A stretch of 25,609 nucleotides of DNA from a virus. Made by a program: the position numbers and the translations under genes. Positions 5,259 through 13,300 of the stretch are shown piece after piece. Numbering within the stretch: position 1 is the stretch's first letter; every line of letters starts with the position of its first letter. The notes under the pieces were generated by a model. It was not told the DNA's origin. It saw nothing but the letters and a program-made list of their open reading frames with translations, and made no database searches. The stretch spans positions 1-25,609 of the IMG/VR virus record IMGVR_UViG_3300034112_000767; one strand, written 5' to 3'.

Positions 5259-6038
5259 TTATGCTTCCTCCCATCTTCTTGGCAGCATGACGCGCATCGT
5301 TGGTGGACCGGGCCATACATCTTGGTCGAGGCAGAGCTTGTACTGCGACAGAGTCACGTCCAACTGGTCATTGGCCAAATCAATCAACTCGGTTGACGCC
5401 TTCACCCACTGGCTCAAGTGAGGTGCCTGCATGTCCACGACGAGGAAGTAGAAGTCAATGTCCTCTTGACCGGTGATCCGCTCCAGACCGTAGGTGTACC
5501 AAGCAGCTTGCTTGTCGTAGCCAAAGCCAAAGAACTTATGGTCGAATTTAGACCAGTCACTGGTCGTCTTTAAGTCCACGATCGCCGGACGACCCTTAAT
5601 TTCAGTGATCATGTCAGGCCTGCCTTTGCACTGAATACCGTCGCGCTCCCAGAACATGGACGCTTCGATGATCTTAGCTGCCGTGACCATCTGGAGCAAT
5701 GGCTCCACAGCTGCACAGGCACCTTCAACACGCGCCCCTTCGTCCTCGTTAAGGATGACTTTACCAAGGTTCTCTTGGCAAAAGTTCTCCCACGTCAGCT
5801 TCCCCTCTTTGGTGCGCCGATCGCACGCTGGAGCGATAGCGTACTCACAACGGCCCTCAAGAGCGAGGCTGTGGACAAGCGTGCCAAGCTCCATCTCACG
5901 AGACGGCTTCCACTCCTGTGACTCCTTCCACTTGTAGTAGCTTGGACAAACTGCAAAAGCGTCCAGGCTGTGTTTCGATAAACCGTGAGTTCCACGGTAC
6001 TTTGTCATTTCCCAATCGTAGTGTATTTCGTTTTTCAT
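5259..6038 (-). CDS. RecB/RecE-like PD-(D/E)XK nuclease
   Basis: A 259-residue protein with the RecB-family nuclease motifs: GTLVHSLAL (His 56), CKGRPDMI (Asp 142), AIVDLKTT (Asp 155-x-Lys 157) and the QxxxY motif KQAAWY (Gln 177, Tyr 181). This is the layout of phage 5'-3' exonucleases related to the RecE C-terminal domain and other PDDEXK_1 proteins. In phages they resect double-stranded ends for recombination or replication. No RecT/Erf-type annealing protein is visible in the window. The start at 6038 follows the upstream stop by four bases; the longer frame into the preceding gene is a shadow. It lies between the two helicase halves. Confidence 0.88.
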   Translation of the reverse strand: MKNEIHYDWEMTKYRGTHGLSKHSLDAFAVCPSYYKWKESQEWKPSREMELGTLVHSLALEGRCEYAIAPACDRRTKEGKLTWENFCQENLGKVILNEDEGARVEGACAAVEPLLQMVTAAKIIEASMFWERDGIQCKGRPDMITEIKGRPAIVDLKTTSDWSKFDHKFFGFGYDKQAAWYTYGLERITGQEDIDFYFLVVDMQAPHLSQWVKASTELIDLANDQLDVTLSQYKLCLDQDVWPGPPTMRVMLPRRWEEA

Positions 6039-6042
6039 TTTG

Positions 6043-6357
6043 TTATGGGTTGATTTCAAGCGCACCGCAGCCAACGATTCTGCCAGCTCCGTCGCGAATG
6101 AGTTTTGTTGGACTCGCCAAATCTTTCCTGTGCGGAAGTGCAGTTCGCACATAGCCCGGCACAATGTAAAGTACACCTTTAATTGGATCAGGCAGATTGC
6201 TCACACGAGCGTCCTTGCAGCACATGATGGGTACACCATCGACGTCGTCCACCTTAGACAAGTGCGAGTGTACTTTGACTGAGTTTCCGCTAGGCTCCAC
6301 GATGCCATATCCTGTAATGACTATGTCGTGAGGAGTGAGGTTTATAAGCTTATTCAT
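6043..6357 (-). CDS. Small conserved LTPHD-type protein, function unknown
   Basis: A 104-residue protein starting MNKLINLTPHDIVI. Small proteins opening with INLTPH and continuing with PSG, DGVPI, GVLYIV and RKDLxxP...RDGxGRIVGC are widespread in phages and bacteria without a known function; all those blocks are visible here. The start overlaps the end of the helicase N-half as AATGAATAA, so it probably depends on reinitiation. It is the first of the six genes separating the helicase halves. Mostly beta-strand in character, likely soluble. Confidence 0.8.
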   Translation of the reverse strand: MNKLINLTPHDIVITGYGIVEPSGNSVKVHSHLSKVDDVDGVPIMCCKDARVSNLPDPIKGVLYIVPGYVRTALPHRKDLASPTKLIRDGAGRIVGCGALEINP

Positions 6358-7060
6358 TTATTAGATTTGCGATTATATTGAGCGCCAGCATCGTCTTGCC
6401 TGACTTGGTTTCACCACCGATGACTACGAAGTCTCCGTACCTGATAGGACATATGTTGTCGATAGCAGAATAGCCAGTCTTAATTCGCATCGACTCGTCA
6501 TCTCCTGTCTCATAGCGGTTAAGTGCGTTGAGCAAGAGGGCCTTAGTGTCCATCACCTTGGGAGGCGCAAGCTCTCTGGACAGTCCCTCGACCTTCATCA
6601 CCACATCACTGAGTAGCTCCGGCGTCTGCACGGTCGTGTCAGCGATTGCCATAAGCGTCTCGTAAGCCACATGCTGCAAGGTGCGCCGCTTGGCCGTGGA
6701 CTTGACTATCTCGATGAGGTCACCAATAGCCGACGCAATCGGCATAAGCGTGTAGAGCTCGCTCAGTTCGTGGAATTGCACCTGAGGCAGTGTCTCGCGT
6801 ACTTTCTCAAATACGACACGGATCTCCGAGCTGGCGTTGCGGCTCTGCTGCTGCAAGATGATCTCGCATACCCTATGACTGAGCGGATCGAAAATGTCCG
6901 CCACCTTGAAGTTCTTCTCCGAGATGTGATGCAAGAACACCTCGGGGTGGTTCAGCGCAATTGACGCTATACCACGTTCAGCCTCGCTCGCGGTTGGCAC
7001 CACCGTGTCAGGTGGCAACTCTACAGGCTTACGCCTACCAGCTTTCTTGGGTGCTTCCAT
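6350..7060 (-). CDS. dnaB: DnaB-type replicative helicase, N-terminal half (split gene)
   Basis: A 236-residue protein. Residues about 20-110 match the helical DnaB N-terminal domain (SEAERGIASIALNHPEVF...). Residues about 110-190 form the linker. Residues 195-236 begin the RecA motor (TGYSAIDN, then Walker A GGETKSGKT with Lys 222 and Thr 223), ending LALNIIANLINE. A normal DnaB continues with the SLEM strand; here a TAA stop intervenes, and that continuation is found at 3056-3640. Walker B, sensor and arginine finger are all missing from this chain, so it cannot hydrolyse ATP alone. It lies downstream of the loader-like gene, overlapping it by 26 bases. Confidence 0.9.
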   Translation of the reverse strand: MEAPKKAGRRKPVELPPDTVVPTASEAERGIASIALNHPEVFLHHISEKNFKVADIFDPLSHRVCEIILQQQSRNASSEIRVVFEKVRETLPQVQFHELSELYTLMPIASAIGDLIEIVKSTAKRRTLQHVAYETLMAIADTTVQTPELLSDVVMKVEGLSRELAPPKVMDTKALLLNALNRYETGDDESMRIKTGYSAIDNICPIRYGDFVVIGGETKSGKTMLALNIIANLINE

Positions 7061-7577
7061 TTGATGCCATTAAAGTGTCGCGCTTAAGAAGCGTCTTGAT
7101 TGGCGCCCGCGCCATTGATGATGCACGACTGAGCCAGCCGTTGAGGAAGCGCCCCATGCCGCGAGCGGTCTTGCGCCGGTGAGTGTCAGCTTCGAGCCAG
7201 GCGTGAGCCTTTAGTAGCTCCTGCTCCACGGTCTTTTCGCCGTAGATGATGACCAGATCTTTCATCAGGCCGGGAGGCACCTGCCAGTCTTTTCCGTCTT
7301 GAGTCTGGAATGTCATGTTGTACATGCTCATCGTCTTACCTGACTCGGGGTCTTGGCAAAGCTCGTCCACCATTTCCTTCACGGACGTGTACCGCTTACC
7401 TGACGACTCGAGCTCTTTGTTCGTGACGATGCACATGGCGTCTGCCAAGTCCTGCGCAGGCTGTACCGGCGTCACAGGTGATTCTGGCTCGCTAACGATC
7501 TGGCATGGCTCCTCGAGAGGGACGACCAGTTCGACCTTGGTGCCGGATTTGTATGTTATATTGATGCTGATGTTCAT
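7035..7577 (-). CDS. Helicase-loader/replisome-organizer-like protein
   Basis: A 180-residue protein. The N-terminus (MNISINITYKSGTKVELVVP) is beta-rich, followed by a Pro/Glu-rich linker. The C-terminal part has LLKAHAWLEAD...RRKTARGMGRFLNGWLSR, a signature at the C-terminus of many phage replication-initiation proteins, where AWLExxPxRRKTxRGMxRFLxxWL recurs. The gene directly precedes the helicase N-half, which fits a role in helicase recruitment (inference). There is no SD at 7577; an upstream in-frame ATG at 7652 is possible but its added residues look non-coding. Confidence 0.7.
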   Translation of the reverse strand: MNISINITYKSGTKVELVVPLEEPCQIVSEPESPVTPVQPAQDLADAMCIVTNKELESSGKRYTSVKEMVDELCQDPESGKTMSMYNMTFQTQDGKDWQVPPGLMKDLVIIYGEKTVEQELLKAHAWLEADTHRRKTARGMGRFLNGWLSRASSMARAPIKTLLKRDTLMASNGSTQESW

Positions 7578-7724
7578 AAAATGTGTGCGTTGTGCAGGCG
7601 CACCCCTGCTGTGTGCAGAAGTTGGTCTAGTCTCTCCCAGTGTCACGCCCATTGACTCTTGGCGGCGTTCCCGATCTCTCGTCAGAGAATTATGCTGTCT
7701 CGCCGGAAACCAGCGGGGCAGGTG
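7578..7724 (-). other. 147-base non-coding gap in the replication module
   Basis: This is the longest gap in the window. It holds short inverted repeats: TCTCT-CGTC-AGAGA (7675-7688), CTGC-TGTGT-GCAG (7606-7618) and GTGC-AGGC-GCAC (7592-7603). A GTGTCAC direct repeat begins at 7640 and again at 7722. No sigma70-like promoter with proper spacing was found and no U-tract follows the hairpins. A regulatory leader or a replication origin element is possible, given its place before the loader and helicase genes, but this is unproven. Confidence 0.4.
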
Positions 7725-8078
7725 TCACAAAATAGGATGATACTCTCCCTTGCAAGCATCCATTCCTTCTCGCAATAGTTGAAAGAAGAACTGGGCATCC
7801 ATTGTTACCTTCCAATAGCTTCTGCTCTTTTTGTGAGCAACAATATAAGGTTTGACTCCCCGATCCCGATCAGCCTGCTCGCAGGCTTTCTCAAGATTGA
7901 GGGATTCAACAAACTTAACCTCCATGTGAAGGTTGCGCAGTTCGTCACAGATAACATCTGGGCTATCTGCACCCCCCGCAAACTGCTGGCCCCGCCTTGC
8001 GGTAAAGCCAGCTCCCCTGAGCATGTCACGCCAGAGACGCTCGCCTCTAGCTCCCTTGGCTCTTGAGTTTATGGGCAT
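7725..8078 (-). CDS. Hjc-like PD-(D/E)XK Holliday-junction-type nuclease
   Basis: A 117-residue protein opening with NSRAKGARGERLWRDMLR (Glu 13), then GGADSPDV (Asp 41) and MEVKFVE (Glu 53-x-Lys 55). This spacing is that of the small archaeal-Hjc-type PD-(D/E)XK endonucleases found in many phage replication modules, including the RRGQQFAGG segment before the catalytic Asp. It probably resolves branched DNA during replication or packaging. Length is typical for the family. The start overlaps the HTH gene upstream by 32 bases. Confidence 0.85.
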   Translation of the reverse strand: MPINSRAKGARGERLWRDMLRGAGFTARRGQQFAGGADSPDVICDELRNLHMEVKFVESLNLEKACEQADRDRGVKPYIVAHKKSRSYWKVTMDAQFFFQLLREGMDACKGEYHPIL

Positions 8079-8235
8079 CTCGTTTGACTTGGAGCCAGTG
8101 GTTGACTTCCTCGATGCTAAACCGCAAGCAGCGCGGGCTGATACGGTGATGAGGGATACGATTCTCGCGCGCCCACTTCAGAACAGTCTGAAGTGAGACG
8201 TTTGCGAGCTGGGCGATATCTTTGGCTTTTACCAT
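8047..8235 (-). CDS. Excisionase/MerR-type helix-turn-helix protein
   Basis: A 62-residue protein with the HTH_17/excisionase pattern: VKAKDIAQLANVSLQTVLKW as the HTH, then a wing ending PRCLRFSIEEVNHWLQ. Such proteins bind DNA as regulators or excision directionality factors. No integrase lies in the window, so a regulatory role is as likely as excision. It overlaps the SSB-like gene by 7 bases upstream and the nuclease gene by 32 bases downstream, so it is expressed within the replication operon. Confidence 0.85.
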   Translation of the reverse strand: MVKAKDIAQLANVSLQTVLKWARENRIPHHRISPRCLRFSIEEVNHWLQVKRDAHKLKSQGS

Positions 8236-8870
8236 TTGAGGTCGTCCTCCTCAAGTTCAGGTGCTTCTTCCTTCGCTGCCTTCACCTGCGCTGAGGGGAA
8301 TGCCTTCGCAAATCCCGCACGATCTGCGGAGATGAACAAGCTGGTCGCGATAGCCTGGAGATGCTCAGGCGAAAGCGCCTTGACCTCTTTACCAACCCAC
8401 TCGGCTGCTTTGATAGCTTCAGCCATAAGCTGTGCTGCCTGAAAGAGCGCACGCTTGGCATCAGCCACAGTCAGCGACACCGGTGATGAAGCCTGCACCG
8501 GCTTGCGTGGGCCTGCCACTGGTGACGCGCCACTTGCGTCATCTATAATCGCGGCTTTGTCGGTAACCTTCAGCTCGTTCTCACCACTGTGCGTGCTAGT
8601 CTTAACCGACAGACCATCGAGCCCTTTCTTTCCGGGCTGTGACTTCAGAGTCACCATTTGCCCCTTAAGATCGTTCATCTCGTCGGGGATCCAAAATGAG
8701 GCTTTAGCCTCACCTGTGCTGTCCTGAATAACGCAGTTCTGCACGCGCCATTCACCGAATTTGCCCTGCCCAGTGCGGGGAGGATAGACCGTCTTGATTG
8801 TTACTCGCATCTCCCCAATGACGGAGCCGTCAGCTAGGTTAGCAAGATCTGCAATTGTTGCTACTTTCAT
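8229..8870 (-). CDS. OB-fold ssDNA-binding-like protein with acidic tail
   Basis: A 213-residue protein. Residues about 15-110 look like an OB-fold of the RPA type (VIGEMRVTIKTVYPPRTGQ, FGEWRVQNCVIQDSTGEAKA, KGQMVTLKSQPG). A Ser/Pro/Ala linker and a helical segment (about 130-195) follow. The protein ends EAPELEEDDLKW, an acidic tail with a terminal aromatic residue like the protein-binding tail of bacterial SSB. Location among helicase loader, nuclease and helicase genes supports a single-strand-binding role. It is not the canonical SSB family, and the assignment rests on fold-level pattern. Confidence 0.65.
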   Translation of the reverse strand: MKVATIADLANLADGSVIGEMRVTIKTVYPPRTGQGKFGEWRVQNCVIQDSTGEAKASFWIPDEMNDLKGQMVTLKSQPGKKGLDGLSVKTSTHSGENELKVTDKAAIIDDASGASPVAGPRKPVQASSPVSLTVADAKRALFQAAQLMAEAIKAAEWVGKEVKALSPEHLQAIATSLFISADRAGFAKAFPSAQVKAAKEEAPELEEDDLKW

Positions 8871-8941
8871 TTTTGTTAAGTTTCATCAACGGACCATCCG
8901 CTGAATGACGAGCAAGCTACACGTTGCTTTTCTACGCGCAA
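8871..8941 (-). other. 71-base intergenic stretch
   Basis: Read on the minus strand it contains an inverted repeat AGCAA...TTGCT with an 8-base loop and a second AGCGGA-TGG-TCCGTT, ahead of AACTTAACAAAAATG, the start of the SSB-like gene. No U-tract follows either hairpin, so a terminator is not supported. No clear promoter was found. It may be a leader or translation control element. Confidence 0.3.
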
Positions 8942-9214
8942 CTACTTTTTTGCACGAATTTCATCATCATCGTCATCATCCTCATCATCACACTCTTCTG
9001 ACCAAGAATGTTCTAGCACACGTTCTTTGTGCATGAGATGGATGTGGCGATCACGAGCAAAACGGTTGCCCCAACCGGCCTCGTACCGATCTGTGTTGTC
9101 GTTATCAAGTTCGTTCTGCGCCTGCACCAGAATCTCGCCGCACTCAAAGTACTCAGACAAAATGTCTTTTGCACGTTGGATGATGGCTTGGCGTTCAGAT
9201 TCTTGCGGGCTCAT
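8942..9214 (-). CDS. Acidic-tail hypothetical protein
   Basis: A 90-residue protein that I do not recognise. It starts MSPQESERQAIIQRAKDILSE with a helical first half. The region about residues 74-86 is a run of Glu/Asp (ECDDEDDDDDDEI), coded by a low-complexity ATCATCATCGTCATC-type tract on the plus strand. The tail may mimic DNA or bind basic proteins, but this is inference. The start overlaps the upstream HTH gene as ATGA (9211-9214). Confidence 0.7.
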   Translation of the reverse strand: MSPQESERQAIIQRAKDILSEYFECGEILVQAQNELDNDNTDRYEAGWGNRFARDRHIHLMHKERVLEHSWSEECDDEDDDDDDEIRAKK

Positions 9215-9468
9215 AGCTTGTAATGTACCGTGGGGATAATCCTGCCGTCACACGTTTTGTGCAAAAATGTCTGTGCGGCAGCCTTGTTTCGCTTAAGGAC
9301 ATTACGCGCCGCAGTTCTGCCCATATTCAAGCGTTGAGCAATTTCAGTGAGCGTGTACCACCCTGGAGGAGCACACTTTGCGTGCAGAGTTTCGGCAAGC
9401 TGCGCGAGCCAGTCTCCCTTTACACGGGGAGCCGGAAGCTTCCGTCCTTTGTTTCTTTTGTCAGCCAT
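9211..9468 (-). CDS. Small winged-helix/HTH DNA-binding protein
   Basis: An 85-residue protein. Residues about 36-72 (GWYTLTEIAQRLNMGRTAAR, then NVLKRNKAAAQTF) form a clear HTH, followed by a wing with GRIIPTVHYKL. The N-terminus is basic (ADKRNKGRKLP). A role in regulation or replication-origin binding is possible. It overlaps the metallophosphoesterase end by 49 bases and the next gene by 4, so it is tightly coupled to both. No SD precedes the start. Confidence 0.78.
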   Translation of the reverse strand: MADKRNKGRKLPAPRVKGDWLAQLAETLHAKCAPPGWYTLTEIAQRLNMGRTAARNVLKRNKAAAQTFLHKTCDGRIIPTVHYKL

Positions 9469-10172
9469 ACAATTGTCTCATTGTCAGTATATTCACCCCA
9501 CGCCCAACCTCGACTCCATGCGGTGGTTGCGATCCTATTCTCCGCATAGCCAGCCATTTCGGGATCTCCTAGCCACCCTACAGAGTAGCCAGTCACCCCT
9601 TTAATGCGCCGACCTTCAGCGATTTGTACACGGTGAATGTGGCCCATAACAAGCTTGGTGTACTTGCCGTGGCACATCCGCTCGGCGGAATCCCGCAGCG
9701 CATTCTCGCTGTGAAGATAGCCGTGTTGAAATAAGGCATCACCTAAACCAACAAAGCCGATCTTGAGCTTGTAGTCGTATACCTTACACTTGATGGCTTT
9801 AGCTCGGTCGTGGATCTGGTGGTACACACGAGTCGCAAGTGCCGAGATGATCGCCTTAGGGTGGCTCATCAGCGTGACTAGCCGGGCCTCGTGGTTGCCA
9901 AGCAGATAGTGCTGGGGACGCAGTGCGGAGATAAACGCCAGACCGTCGTTCAGGTCAGCCTCAGGATCGACGGTAGCGTCGTGACTATCGTTAGTGATAG
10001 CGCCACTGCGCAGGCACGTCATGTCGATGGCATCGCCCAGATGCAGCACCGTGTCCGGCCTCCATCGATCACGAAAGCGAAGGACTTCCTTGAGTACAGC
10101 CTGGTCGGCCATGAAGCCGTGGCTGCATGATACTGCAAGGAAGCGTTTCCACTTCCGTGTTATGTTAGCCAT
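9420..10172 (-). CDS. Calcineurin-like metallophosphoesterase
   Basis: A 250-residue protein with the metallophosphoesterase motifs: SCSHG (about residues 15-19), HLGDAID (about 44-50), GNHEAR (about 91-96) and a C-terminal GHIHR. In the first motif the usual metal-binding Asp of DxH is Cys (CSH), so one metal ligand is changed. Motifs II, III and the terminal GHxH are intact. Phage enzymes of this family are phosphodiesterases or nucleases, or act on nucleotide signals; the substrate is unknown. It lies at the start of the replication module, three bases after the preceding gene. Confidence 0.88.
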   Translation of the reverse strand: MANITRKWKRFLAVSCSHGFMADQAVLKEVLRFRDRWRPDTVLHLGDAIDMTCLRSGAITNDSHDATVDPEADLNDGLAFISALRPQHYLLGNHEARLVTLMSHPKAIISALATRVYHQIHDRAKAIKCKVYDYKLKIGFVGLGDALFQHGYLHSENALRDSAERMCHGKYTKLVMGHIHRVQIAEGRRIKGVTGYSVGWLGDPEMAGYAENRIATTAWSRGWAWGEYTDNETIVWLTKETKDGSFRLPV

Positions 10173-10175
10173 AGG

Positions 10176-10331
10176 CTATTTCTTGCGCTTAGTAGCGGCC
10201 TGCTGACGAGCAGCGTCCTTCTGTACGCGATAAGCGATTGCCACAGCCTGCTTCTGTGGCTTGCCAGCGCCGATCTCGCGCCGGAGGTTTTCGGTGAAAG
10301 CTTTGTCGGAGGCGGAGTGCTTGAGTGGCAT
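10176..10331 (-). CDS. Small basic conserved phage protein
   Basis: A 51-residue protein starting MPLKHSASDKAFTENLRREI, then GAGKPQKQAVAIAYRV and a Lys/Arg tail. Small proteins of the plan 'MPLK-S----N---E--AGKPQKQAVAIA' recur in environmental phage genomes with no known function. The start at 10331 is preferred over an upstream Met that falls inside the large gene. It sits between the virion-protein block and the replication module. Confidence 0.75.
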   Translation of the reverse strand: MPLKHSASDKAFTENLRREIGAGKPQKQAVAIAYRVQKDAARQQAATKRKK

Positions 10332-10335
10332 ATGG

Positions 10336-13300
10336 TTATTTCTTTGAATACTTCTTTCTCGCAAACTGAATGGCTTCTTCTTTGGTCTTAAAGACTCCTT
10401 CTACGTTTCTTGTTGGGCCAAATACTTTAAACTTATTGTTTGGAGTAGACAGAACGCGAATATTAAACTTCTGATCGCTTATACTTGTTGTGCCGTTAAT
10501 GTCTTCTTCAATAGTGTTAGCAGGATCAAAGATAACATTACCAGCAAGATTGCGATTTGACGCTGCCAGTGCAGACATAATCCACTTCTTCTTGGCTTCT
10601 GTTCCAAACGGAATAGCTGTGTTCTTTGTCAACTTGCTGAATGCGGCGCTCTTTGCCAACCGGGCAGCAGACTGCTCTGTGATGTTTGGATCTGTGGCAG
10701 CCTTAACTGCAAACTCTATAAATTCTGGGCTGTGAATTAAGTTTGCAAAAGCAGTTCTAATCTCTGGCTTAGCTCCAGTAATAAATTTCGATAGTTTACT
10801 TACAGCTCCAGCTCCTAGCGCCATGCCAGCCGTTTGGCCTAACGGGCCTATTAGACTGCCTGCTGCACCGCCAACTGTTGCTCCAATAATCGGGCCACCA
10901 ACGCCATTGATAAGCTGTTCAACAAACCGTTCAGCCTGCATTGAATCAAAGAACTCTTGGTTTGCTTTTCCAGTGTGCAGCAGGTTTGCCTTCATTTTGG
11001 CAATTCTGTCACCGATAGTTGCAACGCCTTCGATGATGCGAATGTCTGCCGGAGTTACACCGGGAGCTTGCTGGATTTTTTGCCAGATAGGAGCTTGAGT
11101 CTTAAGTCTGCCAACTTTTGCAGCAAAGTCACTGAACGACAATTTCCCGGCCTTGTCTGATGTAGCATTCATCAAAGAAGACATCAGCACAGTCTTCTTT
11201 AGGTCATCTGGCACTACGTTAAGCAGCTTTTCAATTGGCTGAGTATTCCCCTTTGCGCCAGAATTGATGGCGCTTCGCATTAGGTCCGCAAGACTGCCGG
11301 TATTGTCGCTGCCAAATCCTTCTATGATTCGATCATTGATATCACCTGCTTGTTTCCACAAATATGAAGCTTGTTCAAAATCAAGCAAGTCATCTGGGCC
11401 TGCATGCTTGGCTATGATGTTGCGCTGATCTGCATTGAAAGCAGCATACAGCTCGCTCTTTGCCTTTCGCTCCATGTCGGCAAAGTCGTTTTTGCCAAAA
11501 CCGCTAATAGCTTCGCCAAGTTTGCTTTTTTCACGAGCAACCATTCCATAAGTAATGTCGCCATCTTGCATCATCTGATACAGACGCCGCTCGGCAGCTT
11601 CCATGTTGGCCACTTTGCCACCAGCGATATCTTTTGCTTTTTGCAATTGAGCGCGCAACGAAGGCAACTCAACGGTTGTCGTTGCCGGAATTTTCTGGTC
11701 TAGTTCTTTGTAAATCTGCCTAGCTATGCCTCTATTTTGATCTCTTTGAGATCCAAGGTAAGATTTAACATTTTCAGAAACAGACCCAAGATCTGGCGAT
11801 GCATCAAGTGATTGCAATAAGCCTTGCGCCTTTTCCCTTGCAGCATCTACAGTAGCCGCAAACTTTGGACCAAACTCAGATCCGGTCTTAGAGCGCATTT
11901 GCCCTATAACTTCATTAAGCTGCTTGTTGTCGCTGTAAGCGTCAATCGGCAATTCAAAGCCAAGCTCTTTGGCGGTTTGTTCGATGTTTGGATCGATCTT
12001 AGCCAGCACAGCCAAGTCCTGCCTTGCCTTAGCCGAGCCCATTCCTTCGCTGGATGCCTTGCGAACTAGCTCGCCAAGATCTCGCTGCTTAAGCTCAGCC
12101 GGAACAACATTTTTGGCTTTATTAATTGCAGCCAAAGCGTCTTCAGAGCTTTTAAACAGCGGCCTAACAGCTTCGATGATCTTGCCACCAATCTTGCCTG
12201 CTGCGCTGAATGCACCTCCAAGTCCACCGGCCATTGCAACGTCTTCAGGATTAATCTCGCCGCCTGTGGCCTTCTGTAGGCCTTCTTGTACAGCCTGCTG
12301 TGCTGCGCCTGTCAGGATTGCTGCACCGATTCCTTCTGCTGCTACGGCTGGAGTTGCGATTGCAGCACCCACAGTGTTCATTGCCCTTGGAATGTCGCTC
12401 CATTCCAATCCGGGCTTCATGGCGTATTCTTTTTTGTCGATATCCGACTTAAGAATGTAGTTACCCTTTTCGTCTTGGCGTACTTGTATGTTTGGAAATT
12501 GAGCCTGGAAGATCTTAACCGTTTCTTCTGGGCTTGTTGCCATGGTGCCAGCCGCTGCTTTAAGTGCAGCGCCAGCTTGCGGGCTGATCCCGCCATCTCG
12601 AAAGATTGAGAATTCAGGCATGCTTGTGCGATAGTTCGGAAGATTCTTAATCTCATCCGTCATTCGCTCATTGCCGGTAATACTTTCTGCAATCCTACTT
12701 AGAACCCCAGGCGTTGGCGTTTCGTTGCCTGCCGTCTCAACCTGCGTGTCCTTTTGAATGTCAGGAATCTGCGCCTGTTGCTGTGCGATTTGTGGCTCTA
12801 ATTCGGCAAAGGTCTTGATTGGAGTGACCCCCCAATTAGATGCAATGCGCCCGCTAGTTGGCAGCACAATCTTGTTATATGATAGTTTGTTGTGCGCGTC
12901 CGCAACGCTATCATGGATGTCCTTCATCTTTTTGATGGCGACATCTGGATTGGTCGAGAAAGAGTTGCTGAGCTTTTCTAAAAAGTTTGCGCCTTCTGCA
13001 CTGCGCAACTTTGCTTGAAGCGTAGTTGGGTTAAGCTCAGACTTACCCATCATTGCTGCATACTCTGCAGTTCCCATGAGTTCTGGGAACTTGTACATCA
13101 ACTCCACGCCAGTAACCGCGTCAGTCGTGATGATGTTGTTGACTGCCTTTACTGCATTTGAAAGCAAGTATGCAGACTTAGCTTCTGGTGTATCATACTT
13201 CTCAGCATTTGTAATTTCGTTCTTTAGAATATCAAGAACTTCTGTCTTTTTAGTAAAGTCGTTTGAGTATGCAAACTCTTGAGCCTTCTTGTAATCAGCC

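Noticed and set aside
3641-6349. Intervening region as a group I intron
   Set aside because: It holds six tightly packed, overlapping genes with their own starts and no intron-encoded homing endonuclease. No intron core was recognised, though this was not tested by computation.
6350-7060. Split intein at the helicase break
   Set aside because: The N-half ends with ordinary helicase sequence and the C-half begins at the next helicase strand; no intein Cys block, HNC ending or extra domain is present.
7675-7688. Rho-independent terminator at the TCTCT/AGAGA hairpin
   Set aside because: The stem is only 5 base pairs and no U-tract follows on the minus strand.
8047-8235. The HTH protein as proof of a temperate phage
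   Set aside because: Excisionase-type HTH proteins also act as regulators, and no integrase or attachment site is visible.
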